Shown here: in pieces, positions 20,778 to 31,715 of the stretch
Layout of the letters: every line of letters begins with the position of its first letter
Position numbering within the stretch: position 1 is the stretch's first letter
NCBI GenBank assembly: GCA_933822405.4
Contig: CAKOGP040002158.1
Location: 62,001-126,000, forward strand
Direction: 5' to 3'
From: Cylindrotheca closterium
Taxonomy: Eukaryota; Bacillariophyta; Bacillariophyceae; Bacillariales; Bacillariaceae
Length of the DNA: 64,000 nucleotides
Made by a program: the position numbers and the translations under genes
Notes under the pieces: generated by a model
Databases searched by the model: none
The model's input: only the letters and a program-made list of their open reading frames with translations
Told to the model about the DNA's origin: nothing

Positions 20778-21611
20778 ATGACTTTGGGTCCGCCTATATT
20801 GACCCAAATGGAATTCAAGAGCTGCGCAACCTTCAGCAGTGCCATTGGTGTTTCCGAGATTGGCACTATTGGACCGCAAGATGGTATTACTCCTCTTGCC
20901 GTTTGTACACACAGAACTACCAGCACTTCTAATTTTGTGACCGCTAGCTGTCCTTCCGATACTGTGTTGGTGGTCACTGAGCGAGGAGGCAAAGAGTGGG
21001 CGCCAACGGCGCAGGAAGGTCGGCCTTTGACTGGTTTTGGTCTACCGCAGCCATTGGCATACTTTGATGTCACGAGTACATGGCCCGATACCATTGATGT
21101 CCTTCTCCCAAGCGATGTTGGTTGCGTCTTGGGCGATGGTAGCGCCTGCTGCTGTTGCAGTGATGTGCCTGAAGACTGCGTCCGAGAAGATGGCAGCTGT
21201 CGGAATACCCGGGGAGTGATTGAGGAGGTTTGCAATGGTGCTCAAACAGACCGCTGTTTCTTCAACTCGCCTGTGAGGTCTAGCTCTCCACCAGGTAATA
21301 GGGGCTCTAGTCCTGGATCTGGTGGCGATCTTGTCTGTGAAGCTAAAACTCCGAAGAGTGCCCCATGGAGTGCCGACTGGCTTTTGGCGTGGATTGTGAC
21401 ATCCGGCATGAGTCTCATGGCATTGGTGGGTGCTTTCAAAAAGACAGCCTTTGATCGACTCTTGGAAGCCATTGGAATCAGATTGGATCACAAACTGGAT
21501 CAAATTACAGATTCCATGGCGATTGATGTTCCAGCAGAAGCAGCAATGGCACAGGCAACGGCGATTCCGGAAGCAAGAGCCGAAGTGGAAATGCAACGGG
21601 TTTCAAAGTGA
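20778..21611 (+). CDS. hypothetical single-pass membrane protein, 277 aa
   Basis: ATG frame of 277 residues, probably lacking an upstream exon because no signal peptide is present. A Cys-rich region (GSACCCCSDVPEDCV, SCRNTRGVIEEVC) precedes a transmembrane helix near residue 205-225 (WLLAWIVTSGMSLMALVGAF). A cytosolic-type tail follows with amphipathic helix (FDRLLEAIGIRLDHKLDQI) and an Ala/Glu-rich end. The layout of Cys-rich domain then membrane helix matches the preceding candidate, so the two could be exons or diverged copies. Family not recognised. Confidence 0.55.
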   Translation: MTLGPPILTQMEFKSCATFSSAIGVSEIGTIGPQDGITPLAVCTHRTTSTSNFVTASCPSDTVLVVTERGGKEWAPTAQEGRPLTGFGLPQPLAYFDVTSTWPDTIDVLLPSDVGCVLGDGSACCCCSDVPEDCVREDGSCRNTRGVIEEVCNGAQTDRCFFNSPVRSSSPPGNRGSSPGSGGDLVCEAKTPKSAPWSADWLLAWIVTSGMSLMALVGAFKKTAFDRLLEAIGIRLDHKLDQITDSMAIDVPAEAAMAQATAIPEARAEVEMQRVSK

Positions 21612-22015
21612 AGGAAAGTTGGAAGGCGGCATACTTCAACACATGTAAGCCCCCATGAGTGATGGGGGCAAAAATAGTCATTAAAATAACATTGTGTAGC
21701 AAATGAATGTGTACATACATGTCTTTGCATTCTTTGTTTATTACAACTCATTACATTTTACGTCTGTTCTACTGCAATCGATATGGAAGCGCGTCTCCAA
21801 ACGAATACATGCACCATGAACAACGGAGGCAAAGTCGTATAATATATATTGAATAGCAATATGTTTTTTTTTGGGTACATATCCCCATGCTATTCTAATT
21901 GCTTTCTACCTGAAACTGATGTTATCGATATAGTCCTAATATGTGTCTCCCCGTCCCCGCCCCATATTATTGCCCGACGAGCAAGTATTATACCATATAT
22001 ATATATATACAAATA
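21612..22015. other. intergenic, convergent 3' flanks
   Basis: Between a plus gene and a minus gene that converge. An inverted repeat, CCCCCAT against ATGGGGGC at about 21650-21670, could form a hairpin just past the plus gene. AT run near 21993-22010. No ORF accepted. Confidence 0.4.
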
Positions 22016-22891
22016 CTAGGCAATCGTCGTGTCATTAGAAGATTTGGAATGATGATGAAGTACCAATTCGTTCTGCAGTTTTTCAGTGGTCGACTTGATT
22101 TGAAAAAGTTCTTGCTGCAGACTGAAAATGTCGTCGTGAAGAGTCGCAATGGTGTTGAGATAGTTGTTCATTTCTTGATAGTCTTGCATCATAGTATTTG
22201 TGACGGCTCGTTCTTCTTCCTCGTCATCCAAGACAACGTTGGTAGAAGTATCATGACTAGCAGTAGTCGTAGTAGTAGTCGTAGTCGTAGTAGTAAAGTT
22301 GGCAATCAATCGAGCAAGTTCCAAATCATGGTCATTGAGTTCCTCGTCCTCGTCCTCCGTGCACTGCTGCTGTACTAAAAATGATTCGTCCACAGCAGGG
22401 TGAATCTTCTTCTTTTGGAGTTGAGTGATGCTGCTGCGAGTCTGGCAGCGAGCCTTTCGCCTGCGCGTTGTTTGGTTGCAAGTCTTTTGCTTCTTATTCT
22501 TTTTGGGTGCGACAAAAAGCTTGTGCGGAATGGCTTGTCGTTTGTTCATTGCCTTCGTTTTTTCTGGTGTTTTCCCCTCCATCATCAGTTGAGCCAAAAT
22601 CTTGTCGCGATTCCGTCCGACAAACCAAATGAAATCAATGTCGTTGAGTTGCTGAATCTTCCAATCATTCAGTTGAGGAACGTGGCGTCCCTTTTGCAAC
22701 AATCGATACAGCTTGCGTTGGGCCGAGACCCAGGTTCCGAGCTGTTGGTGGCGCTGCGGAACGAGCGTGTTGCCATGTTCCTTGCGGTAGTCCAAGAGTT
22801 CTTGGAATCGGAATTTCCAGGTTTTGTCAGCGGTTTCTCGTTCGTCTTGCATTGATGGTGAATTTGTTGATTTTGATGATGATGATGCCAT
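22016..22891 (-). CDS. helicase-associated-domain protein, 291 aa
   Basis: I use the ATG at 22891 because the upstream part of the frame starts without one. Residues ~25-95 match the helicase-associated (HA) domain: WKFRFQELLDYRKEHGNTLVP, LGTWVSAQRKLYRLLQ, then a helix ending in FIWFVG. HA domains are short three-helix units found in many copies in diatom proteins and in some bacterial helicases, and may bind nucleic acid. A basic segment (APKKNKKQKTCNQTTRRRKARC) could be a nuclear localisation signal. A run of eleven Thr codons precedes a C-terminal coiled coil. No helicase domain is present. Confidence 0.75.
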   Translation of the reverse strand: MASSSSKSTNSPSMQDERETADKTWKFRFQELLDYRKEHGNTLVPQRHQQLGTWVSAQRKLYRLLQKGRHVPQLNDWKIQQLNDIDFIWFVGRNRDKILAQLMMEGKTPEKTKAMNKRQAIPHKLFVAPKKNKKQKTCNQTTRRRKARCQTRSSITQLQKKKIHPAVDESFLVQQQCTEDEDEELNDHDLELARLIANFTTTTTTTTTTTASHDTSTNVVLDDEEEERAVTNTMMQDYQEMNNYLNTIATLHDDIFSLQQELFQIKSTTEKLQNELVLHHHSKSSNDTTIA

Positions 22892-23308
22892 TGCTATTGT
22901 TGCTTTGTTGAATTGGATACGTAATTGCTTCAGCAGTTGATGTTGGCAATGAAAGGAAATCAAAATTTGAGGATCGATGATTTCTGATTTTATGTTTCAC
23001 AAACGTTGTGTGTGTTTCCATTTTATGTGTCGTCCAAAACCTCAGATTTTTTTCTAGCGCGCCAGGATTTTATTTTAGGTGAAGGTTCTCATCCACGTAT
23101 AATGTTTACGCAAAAAAGCTAGTACATCATTCCATTGAAACTACATCAGTGCCACGTTTCCGCGCCAGAAAATTTCCAAATTCCAAAACATCGCAAAAAT
23201 CGTTCATCGCAGCCGCTTCTTTCTTCTTGCTATTATTGCACCAATCAATACAAACTCCATACAAGACTGCTATCCATATCAGGGCATTCTCTCAAATCAG
23301 GAATCATC
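22892..23308. other. divergent intergenic region
   Basis: Between the start codons of the helicase-associated-domain gene and the small secreted-protein candidate. The plus frame opens at 23135, but that part looks like untranslated leader. No motif recognised. Confidence 0.4.
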
Positions 23309-23796
23309 ATGGCGTGCAAGAAATCTAGTAGTATTTTAATACTCCTAGTACTACTCCTAGCGCCCTTTCCAGCAAACTCGCCGTCCTGGATTTCGACGAC
23401 CCCGAATCATTGGCTTTTCACTATCCACTTTTGCCTCATGAGATTCGATTGCCGTGGACAGGCGGTACTGTCGACCGGAACTGTGACAACAACAACAATG
23501 ATGATCTTCACAATAGGGCTGAGGAACCCCAGTTTACTATAGTGACACGAAACGCAAACGACATGACGCCATTGCTGCATGCCATTGTCGCGTGTTGCGC
23601 AGAGAAAGATGGTCCAGGTCTGCAGGATTACAACTTTCGACCCATTGTAGAAAACAAGCATGGATATGTAACCCCCAAAGTCAAAAAACGAATCAAAATG
23701 GACCAACTCAATCGAGATGGCCCAAGCATGCAACCACGACCACTCAAAGATGTTCTTGGTAGTCGTCCTAGCAGCGGTTTTCCGAAGCGTGCATAA
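23309..23796 (+). CDS. candidate small secreted protein with a frame break
   Basis: An ATG at 23309 starts a classic signal peptide (KKSSSILILLVLLLAPFPA). The frame that follows is less convincing than the +2-shifted frame, which is open from 23329 to 23796 and reads LAVLDFDDPESLAFHYPLL, then continues to a basic Pro-rich end. The two frames overlap for about 210 bp without stops. Either a small intron or a single-base sequence change joins them; I found no normal-sized intron that fits both phases, only a 47-bp one (23314-23360) that would remove the signal peptide. Total length would be about 160 residues. Family unknown. Confidence 0.4.
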
Positions 23797-24161
23797 TTAG
23801 TAAACTATATTCAAATATTCAATATCCATGTAGGTATAGATAGGACTTGTGTAAATATTCTTCAATGAATGCGACCGGCAGTCAACTCCCAATTGCTCGT
23901 GTCTCCGTCGGCACTAGAATATTATAGTTTCCCGAAATCCTTCGATAATGATTGATGAAGTTACCATTCAAATTCAAAGTTTCCCTTTTCTATTCGAACC
24001 CATGAGCTCAAACGCATGGAGACTATATGATATATAGATAGGACTGGTGTGTTGCTAGCACAACTTAAGTATTGGAAGCAATCAATGATGCATAGAGTTC
24101 TTTTCAAATTTATTGTACATTTGACTATTCTAATTTCTCATTCCCTTCTATGCCTATACTA
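23797..24161. other. intergenic, convergent 3' flanks
   Basis: Between the small secreted-protein candidate and the 3' end of the cyclase-PDE gene. The left boundary of the tandem duplication lies in it, at about 24120-24135, where sequence begins to match 31689 onwards. Confidence 0.5.
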
Positions 24162-27100
24162 TTAGCCCGACTTTTCTTCTTCTTGGTGTTGGTATTTCAA
24201 CAACTGCTTCAGCCGGTCGGCATATCCTTGGACGATCTCTTCCCCTTTGTTTTTCCATTCGGCCCGATTCGCCTTGGCGTACAGCAAATATTCGTCGCTC
24301 GACACTCCAAATACTTGACACTCTTCCAGTTTCTTAGCCAATGGAATTACATAGTTGTCAAAGAACCAAAGCTCTCCCTTGTACCATCCACCAGTGGGAT
24401 CAGTTTCCGATCGGCCCTCCACAAATGCCTTGTACATTTCATTGAACAATCGTTGATTCCACTTTTGGTAGACATGCCAATGTTGCATGGTATGGCTCAC
24501 ATCGGACGCTTGAATGATGTGTTCAATAACAATGGTGGCTTTGCGGTTGCTTTGGACTCGTAAATCTTCTTCGTCACTCGTCAAATGAAAGGCCTTGTGC
24601 CAACGATTCTCGCGCATGGCCTTCAAGTCCTTGTCAAATATGTCCGTGGCCAATAGACAATTGACTACCAAATTGCGAAACCGCTGTTGCTCGATGCCAT
24701 CCATGTAGATGGTATGCCTTAGAGCGGCAAATCGAGGTTCCATCAAGAGTTCCCATGCAAGCTCGACACTGTTTTGTTCGGCAATGGCCTGGTGCTGAAA
24801 ATGCACTGCCATACTTGGGTCTTCCTTGGCCAGAATAAAGTTGGGCACTCCTCGATGGTCGACATCATGAATCATGGACGAAAATATCACTGCAAATTGA
24901 GTCAGGGGATCCGCCGCCAGTCCAAAGGTCTCACTGTCGCGGATCGAAACGATCCGAGACAATAACTTGGCACTGCTTTGAGTCACGTGACTTGCATGTT
25001 CAAAGTTGTGGAATGGGTTGTCTTCCTTGTACATAGAGGCAATCTTTCGGCAGTATTCTTGGAGTTGGTCCTTCACCTTGTTTGGTATTTCGACGGCAGC
25101 GTTTTCCCATTCCTCAATCGGTTGGTCTCCATCCCCGGGGAGTTCAATGAATTCCACCACTTCGTCCAGGCAAGATGCAGCAATGGCATTCCCAGAAGTA
25201 GGAGCATCGCCTTGCCAGATTCCTGAAAGAGTCCGTGTCAGCCTTTTCGAGGCAGACTTCTTGGACATGTTTCGTTTGGCGACGATTGCCTTTAGACTCT
25301 TTAGCAAAATATCATAATTAAAGTCCGCATAAAGATCAATGTGGGGAGTCGCCGGGGTTTCAGCTTCCTCATCTTCTTCGTCTCTTCCAGACTCTCGTAA
25401 GGACGAGTCCAGCATGTACTTGGCTGCATTCATTTCCTTCATCCCCTCCTCCATTCCGTCAAGGCTTGTGTCCATCCAAACGGTTGACGCAGATCCTGAA
25501 CGCACCGTGGCAGCGCCTTTGGGCATGATCCAATAGGTTTGCATTTCTCCTTTTCCCTTGGCCTGAATCTTATCTTCGCGCTTTCGAAGCCAGCTTCCCT
25601 TGCCCCATGCTCGAAGTTGTTCCGAACACTCTTCCGAGCACTGGATACAGCCTGCCTTTCCGGTACTATACCGATATCGCAAAATATGTGAGTGAATGAA
25701 TCATTGACTGAGGCACGCCACTTTCGAACATTCCACTACAATGGCTGGCTTCAACAACATACCTTTCAATTCTAGAACATGTGTTCACAGTGTCCCCAAA
25801 GAGCTGAAAGCGGGCCCGATCTCCTCTCAATACTCCAGCCGTGATCGGGCCACTATGGATCCCAATTCGAACGGTCAATTCACCAGTCTCGGGTCCCAGC
25901 GTGGGAATGAGCTGGTGGGCCAGAACGCTTGTCTTCTCCAGGCAGTCTCGAGCAAAGGCACTGTGCAAAAAAGATCGAGCAAACGAAAAAATGCAGCGGT
26001 TTGAGCAGTGATTAATATGCATCAATCCAGCAACGATCCAGGAACAGCACAGAAGACTAGACTTACACCATATTCAAAGCACTGTGAATCAAGACGAAAA
26101 AGCGGAGGTACAAGAAGTGATGAGTACGTCAGTCAATCCAACAATTGCAAATAATCAATCCATTGAAGCAAACTCTTACTGTTTTTCACAAGGCTCTGGC
26201 AATCCACATACTGCCAGATAGCAATCTCCAATGGTTTCTACCTTGAAGACACGACGGCGAAGCGCTAGCTTGTCAAAGGTTGAAAACATCGTCTCGAGCA
26301 AGATAAATACTTGGCTAGGTTCTCTGGATGAGCTCCAAGCAGTAAAACCTGCAATGTCCATAAAGAGAACTGTTGCCGACGGGAAAAAATCGGCAATAGG
26401 CGCCGCCTTTCGTTCACCGTTATTGCCTGGTGATGATTGTTCTGGAAATTCCAGACTCCGCGCAGACCCGGGCTTACCAGTTCTTCGGAATGCATCCTTC
26501 TTGCTGTTCGTGGGCGTATCATTGTCTCCATAAAGTTTGTCCTTGACTTGTTTTGGAAAAAGAGAGCTAACTATTGCATTGCTTTGGAGTGCCACCGTCC
26601 TGACCTTCCTCTGTCGCATTTCAACGTACCAATCGTATACGCCGAAAACCAATACCGCGACAAGCATCACACCAGCTACAACGATTGCATATACGACGGG
26701 CTCGTCTGTCAAAAACAGATCGGCCATCTGACGACGAGGAACAACATCATTAGACAATTTGTGCAATGCCAACGAGAAGGAAAGTCATATACCTGTACTC
26801 ACCTCTTGGCTAGGGTACACTCGAATCCTGTAATTCAGTCGACTTTCATCGACCGGGACGCCAGTATAGATGCGATTGAAGGTGGAATCTTCCCCACCGT
26901 CAGAATCCTGAAACGCTTTGTATTCTGCGGCAATTTCAAATTCATCATATCGCGGATCGTGCAGATCTGCATTCCCCATGAAAGTCGCATCATTACCATC
27001 AATCTTGTAGGTAAACTGTTGGTCTTCGTTCTCGACCACACAAATGATACCTTGAGCTGTTTCGGGTAAAATATTCTGAAAGTACGACTTCCAATAAACA

Positions 27101-28245
27101 GTCGCGGTGAGGATGGCTACCACCTTGTCTCGAGATGACGAGCTCTGAAACACGGGATAGTGGAGGAATCCGATTGGTTCCCCCGCCTCGTAGGTGCCAT
27201 ACCCACCAATGCGCAATACTTCTTGAGTGAATTCCAGATCACGAGTGGATTGAAAGTCCAACCCTTGTTGATAGGACTCGGCCCTGGCAATGACTGCGTT
27301 CTTCTTCTCTGTCAGGATTGGAAAATCCAGTTGGAATTGTTCGTCCACCAGTTGATTGAAATTGATGTAGTAGTTGTTGTCGACCACCACCGGCGAGTAT
27401 TGCCAAACGGGTGTCCAGACTCCTGGTGATGTGTCGACTCCCACATGGCTCTTGATGTAGGGCGAAATTCGAATCGTCTCGTCAAGCTCAAAGTACTGAG
27501 TTCTTCGTCTCCTGTTTGTGTTGTTATCAGTCGTAGGGAGAAGATCTGATGTTGGTTTTGGTTCTCCTGATGGTGGCAGGGACGAGTTGGTCATTGATGT
27601 CGGTTCAGTCGAAGTGCTGGTCGTCGGCTGAGAGGATGTGGCGATACTCGGAAGAGAGGATGGTGCATCCGTCGGTGTAGCTGTTGGCGAGCGATCTTCC
27701 ACAACTGCATCTTGAATCCAATGTTGTTGATTCAATACATGCTCTTCCCATTGCAATCGTTGACGATCACCCACAATTGGAAGAAATCTTATGGATGCGG
27801 CGCTGGACAAGGCCAGAAACGGTCGGAAGAAATTGGCGCTATCCGGGATAGTGACAAACGGCCAGGTCTCGTCGCGAAAGAGATAGGTGACAGAAGATGA
27901 TAGACTCTCCATGGCTTGCAGTTTCTGAAAGGAGTCTTCATAGAATCCGCTGACCAATTTGGTGCCATGCGATTGGAAAGTATTGTAGAATTCCTCTTCC
28001 TGCACATCCGCCGCATATTTATGGGCGTAGACTGCGACTGCAACGGCCACACTTATCAAGACAAAGAGCAGAACGATCTTTAAGCGAAAAATTGCTCGAC
28101 TTTCACTTCGTGCCAAAGCCTTTTCATATTCTCTGTCTACTTTCTGAGGAGCCTCCTCGGTACCACTGCTGGCATCGAACTTACTGCTCTCCTCCTCGAC
28201 TGATTCCGAGGTTGAGTCTTCTCCATCCAGCAATCGGCCTGACAT
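24162..28245 (-). CDS. receptor nucleotidyl cyclase-phosphodiesterase (CHASE-cyclase-PDE), copy 1
   Basis: Five exons: 28245-26803, 26727-26180, 26081-26067, 25960-25763, 25665-24162; introns of 75, 98, 106 and 97 bp rejoin the frame to 1235 residues. Exon 3 is only 15 nt. Layout: acidic cytosolic N-terminus; TM1 at ~53-75; an extracellular CHASE-like sensor to ~480; TM2 at ~491-511; class III cyclase ~590-785; linker; PDE ~935-1190. Cyclase motifs are [11 protein letters not shown] (metal Asp605), [17 protein letters not shown] and NTCSRIES, so metal, Asn and Arg residues are present. The Glu of VETIGD favours GTP. PDE motifs are [18 protein letters not shown] and ASDVSH. It should both make and destroy a cyclic nucleotide at a membrane. 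The cyclase/PDE fusion is known from diatoms and other protists. It diverges from the plus-strand choice-of-anchor-like gene. Confidence 0.93.
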
Positions 28246-28763
28246 TGTTGTTTTGGGTTTGGTGATGAAGGTTTAAAGAAATAATTGATTCGCTTCTGTT
28301 TATCATCACTTTTGTGTTTTCACCAGTCCCCTTTGCTGTGCATTTGGCACACAAGTACCTTGTTCTTCATCCGCAGCCACTATATGTTTGATATGGTATT
28401 TCCATTGGTATTTATTTGTGTTCTGCTGCGGAAGGCCATTTTACATTTCTCCGCAATGGAAAAAGTGTCATTTCGGAGAACCCTAAACCAGCCCAAACAA
28501 AACTCCCTCTATGTAAGCACGATGCGGATATTCGAATCCTCAATGTTTGAAGAACTTCAAATCGTCTGTGCGAGCATTTTTGTGCCGCTGACATTACTGC
28601 GAAACGCAAAGACACTGCGCTCCCGGTCACGCTCACTATTACTCCCTCATCCCGATTGCACATCCCGATTGCGCAAGTGAAATATCGGTTACACTATAAA
28701 ATCGTCACAGATCAACCATTTCGATAATAAGCTCAAAATAAACAAGTCTTCCAATATAGTAAC
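28246..28763. promoter_or_regulatory. bidirectional promoter, copy 1
   Basis: 518 bp between divergent start codons of the cyclase-PDE and choice-of-anchor-like genes. It is unrelated to the equivalent 419 bp at 35800-36218, apart from a few bases touching each ATG. A CCCGATTGC-type word is repeated near 28650-28675. Open frames inside it look accidental. Confidence 0.55.
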
Positions 28764-31034
28764 ATGGCTTCCACCTCGCTAGTCCTCCCCATATTGATTG
28801 CTTATTTGGCCGCGATATTACTCTTGCCCAGCAACAATCAGGTAGATGCCATTCAGGTAAAATTCGAACGGGAAAATGCCATGCCAAAGGGCAACATTAA
28901 AAGCTTTGATTTCAAGAGTCGGATTATCTTACCATATGGGCCAGATCTGTATGGAAGCGAGGTTCCGCAATCACCAAATGACCAGCCGTATCGAGGATAC
29001 GGGCCAGGAATGGGCGCTTCCGAAACTGTTCAGTACGATCATCTGAATCACTTTTTTTACAGTGCGAGTGATCAAGGTTACATTCTTGTCGCTGATTATG
29101 CCGACCCCTCCTCTCCTAAGATCTCCAACTATAGTTTCAAAGCGGAGTCCAAGTTGTTGGGAAGTATCTCGATTTGTCCGAACCAAGGCGTCATGCTCTT
29201 GTCGTTATCCAAAGTCGGACGTATTGATGTCTACGATTTGGTGTCCCGCGACGACCCAAAAGTGCCACAGCTCCTCAAGTCGGTCGACTGTGGGCCTAAC
29301 GCCAAATATGTTTTAGCAAGCAGCGATTGCAGTGTCGCGGCGATTGCCAACTTGAATGTTGGGGAGGGCTTGGCACAAGGGAGTGTCACTATCATTCAAG
29401 GGGTTCTGTCGGAGGAACCCAAGCGAACTACCATTCCATTAGATTACAATGCCTGGGATGACGCCTACCTGTTGCGCCGAGGACTGAACATGCCCATGAC
29501 CAAGAAGGCCTTGGAGTACTGGGATGATTACTCGCATCTAGCGGACGACCTGGACTTTACTGATCTGCGGAACAATTACAAGTCTTCCATCTTTTTGGAA
29601 CCACAGAGTTTGACCTGGGGGCCGGAAGAGAAGGAACTCCTTGTCAATATGCAGCAAAACAATGGTTTGCTGCGAATCAACATGACTGACCTTTCTCCAG
29701 TCGCAGTTGCTGGCTATGGGATGAAGGACCACTCCTTTATTCCCGTGGACATTAATGCCAACGATGGAGATTGCAATCTAAAGACCTATCCAAGCTTGTT
29801 TGCCATGAGAAATCCCGACCAAATTGCATCTCTCAAGTACAACGACAAACACTATGTGATCACTGCAAATGAAGACGGCGGGAAAGAGTATGAGGACTGG
29901 GAAGAAGCAATCAAATCCAATGACCTATTTCAGGTAAGAAATTGTTGGTTCTGGGTCGTTGCTATCTTTCATTGACTCACACAGTATCACAATTATGCCC
30001 ACTTTCTTCAGGGCTCCAACTTCAGACTGCAGAACGTTGTTGTACCAAAAGCTATCTTTGATGAAAACAATACAGCAGCAGGCCATTCCGCATTGTTCAA
30101 TAACGAGTGCCAAGACAGTAATGATCCTGGTGCCGAACAGCTTTGCTTGAAGAAAGTCGAACTCAGCGTTGGTTCCAATTCCATTGACTTTGAGTCCGAT
30201 CCTATGAATCCGATCTTTTATCGAATGGTTCTATTTGGAGGAAGAGGTTGGTCCATATACGAGTTGCCAGAGAATCCTCGTAGTCAGCTCAAATTGGTCT
30301 TTGATAGTGGCGATGTCATGGAACGAGAAGGCTGCAGTAGCTTTCCATGGTCACACAACGCTCTCATGGACGAAGAACTGGCACCTTTCACTGGCCCGAA
30401 CAATACCTTTGTCAAGGCCATGGAGGCTGAGGGTGACTGGGATGTCGTTCAAGCTATCAAGGAACTCAATGATCCAGCGCAAGACGGATGTTTGGATCAG
30501 GGTGATGGGACTCCTGGAAGTTGCCCACTCTCGGAAATGGTGGACAGCCGATCTGGCAAAGATGGTGCTGGCGTAGAGAACGTAATCATGGGAGAAGCTT
30601 GTGGTCGATTGGTGGCGGCCATGGCCACGGAAAAGAGCTCCATTGCCATGCTCTTTGATATCACGGACATTACCACTCCGGAATTGCTGAAAGTCTTCCA
30701 CTTGTCCCCAGCAGCTCAGAACAAAAGTTTTGGGTTGGCCTACAATGATGGAGAAATTGGAGAAATCGATGCGGAAAGTGGTGTCTTTCTTTCGGCAGAA
30801 GAATCACCTTCTGGTAAGGCTGGAATATTATTTGCCGGTGCCCTGAGTGGAACTGTATCCTGGTGGGAGTTTGATTGTAAAGAAGAATCACCATCGTCAT
30901 CAAAGAGAAAGAGTAGTAAACAGGCAGAATCAGCTGCTTCTTCTGTCAAATTCAGAATGTCGTCGTCATGGGCAACGATGATAGTGATTCTGATGGCTGG
31001 ATCATTCGGAATATCTGACGACGTTTTGCTGTGA
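28764..31034 (+). CDS. choice-of-anchor-I-like secreted/anchored protein, copy 1
   Basis: Two exons, 28764-29933 and 30012-31034; the 78-bp intron (GTAAGA...TTCTTCAG) is phase 0, total 730 residues. An N-terminal signal peptide (LVLPILIAYLAAILLL) and a hydrophobic C-terminal segment (SWATMIVILMAGSFGI) suggest surface display, perhaps by a GPI-like anchor. Between them lies a beta-propeller-like domain resembling the bacterial choice-of-anchor-I family. Supporting motifs are YVITANEDGGKEYEDW, DSRSGKDGAGVENVIMGEA, MLFDITDITTPELL, FLSAEESPSGKAGILF and a final SGTVSWWEFDC. Enzymatic activity is not evident. An in-frame alternative acceptor (CACACAG at 29978-29984) would add nine residues. Its tight divergent pairing with the cyclase gene is kept in both copies. 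Confidence 0.75.
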
Positions 31035-31715
31035 TCTCAACAGCTGCTGTAGATTGAATGAATTGAGAATGGTGGTGCTCTGTCGATAGACGGGAGCAAA
31101 AATGCGTATAATAATATTAGAAGATAGATGTTGTTTGGTTTCACATTGCAAGAGAGACGATATGAAAATAGGTTGCATATAGCGACACGAGAATCAGGTA
31201 CAGCAGGGGTAAATATAGTGCCGAGATTCTTTTTCATCGGAGAGTCGACGACATCTCATTCACAAAATGATGAGCACGCAATGATGAAAGGACTGGGATA
31301 CGGACGCAGACGGACGCCAATTGTATCTTTTGATATATTATCCCATAGTCATAACACAACCATAGTGACCAGCAGTGACCAGTAGTGACCAGCTCAAGTA
31401 TACTCGTATATTATTGAAGACAAGCAATAGTCGGAAACCTTTGGGCGTTGGAAGATGCCCTCAATGCCCAAAATGAAATATGGTCACGTGTCGTCCCATA
31501 TATATCCGCATCCTTATTGTTTTTCACAAAGTTGGACAATAACTCAATCGTATGCAACCATGATCCAAAAACGATAGCATTGGATCTACTTTTATTAATA
31601 TGCATAATCATTAGTCTGTATGCATGCTATCAATCAAATTCATAGAGTTATGTTATGGTCTATTTGACATCAGCTCGACTATTATACTTTCTCATTCCCT
31701 TCTATGCCTATACTA
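31035..31715. other. intergenic between the duplicated units
   Basis: Convergent 3' flanks. The first ~130 bp match the sequence after copy 2 (38487 onwards). Three near-perfect AGTGACCAG direct repeats lie at about 31367-31393. The unit junction is near 31460-31690, a stretch with no counterpart in the other copy. No transposon ends or target duplications were recognised at the junction. Confidence 0.5.

Larger units (their letters stand above)
24135..31460. repeat. tandem segmental duplication, copy 1
   Basis: Matches 31689-38870 over the whole cyclase-PDE gene and the whole choice-of-anchor-I-like gene. Similarity starts at TCTCATTCCC and fades past the 3' end of the plus gene. Patchy remnants remain: GGACTGGGATACGGACGCAG near 31290, and a weaker one near 31418-31455. 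The intergenic promoter (28246-28763) does not match that of copy 2. Confidence 0.92.

Noticed and set aside
21042..21596. 184-residue minus-strand frame opposite the membrane-protein gene
   Set aside because: The plus frame has a membrane helix and ordered Cys; the minus frame is His/Cys/Arg-rich without features.
28285..28680. Frames of 80-130 residues in the bidirectional promoter
   Set aside because: Not conserved in the duplicate copy, where the whole region differs.
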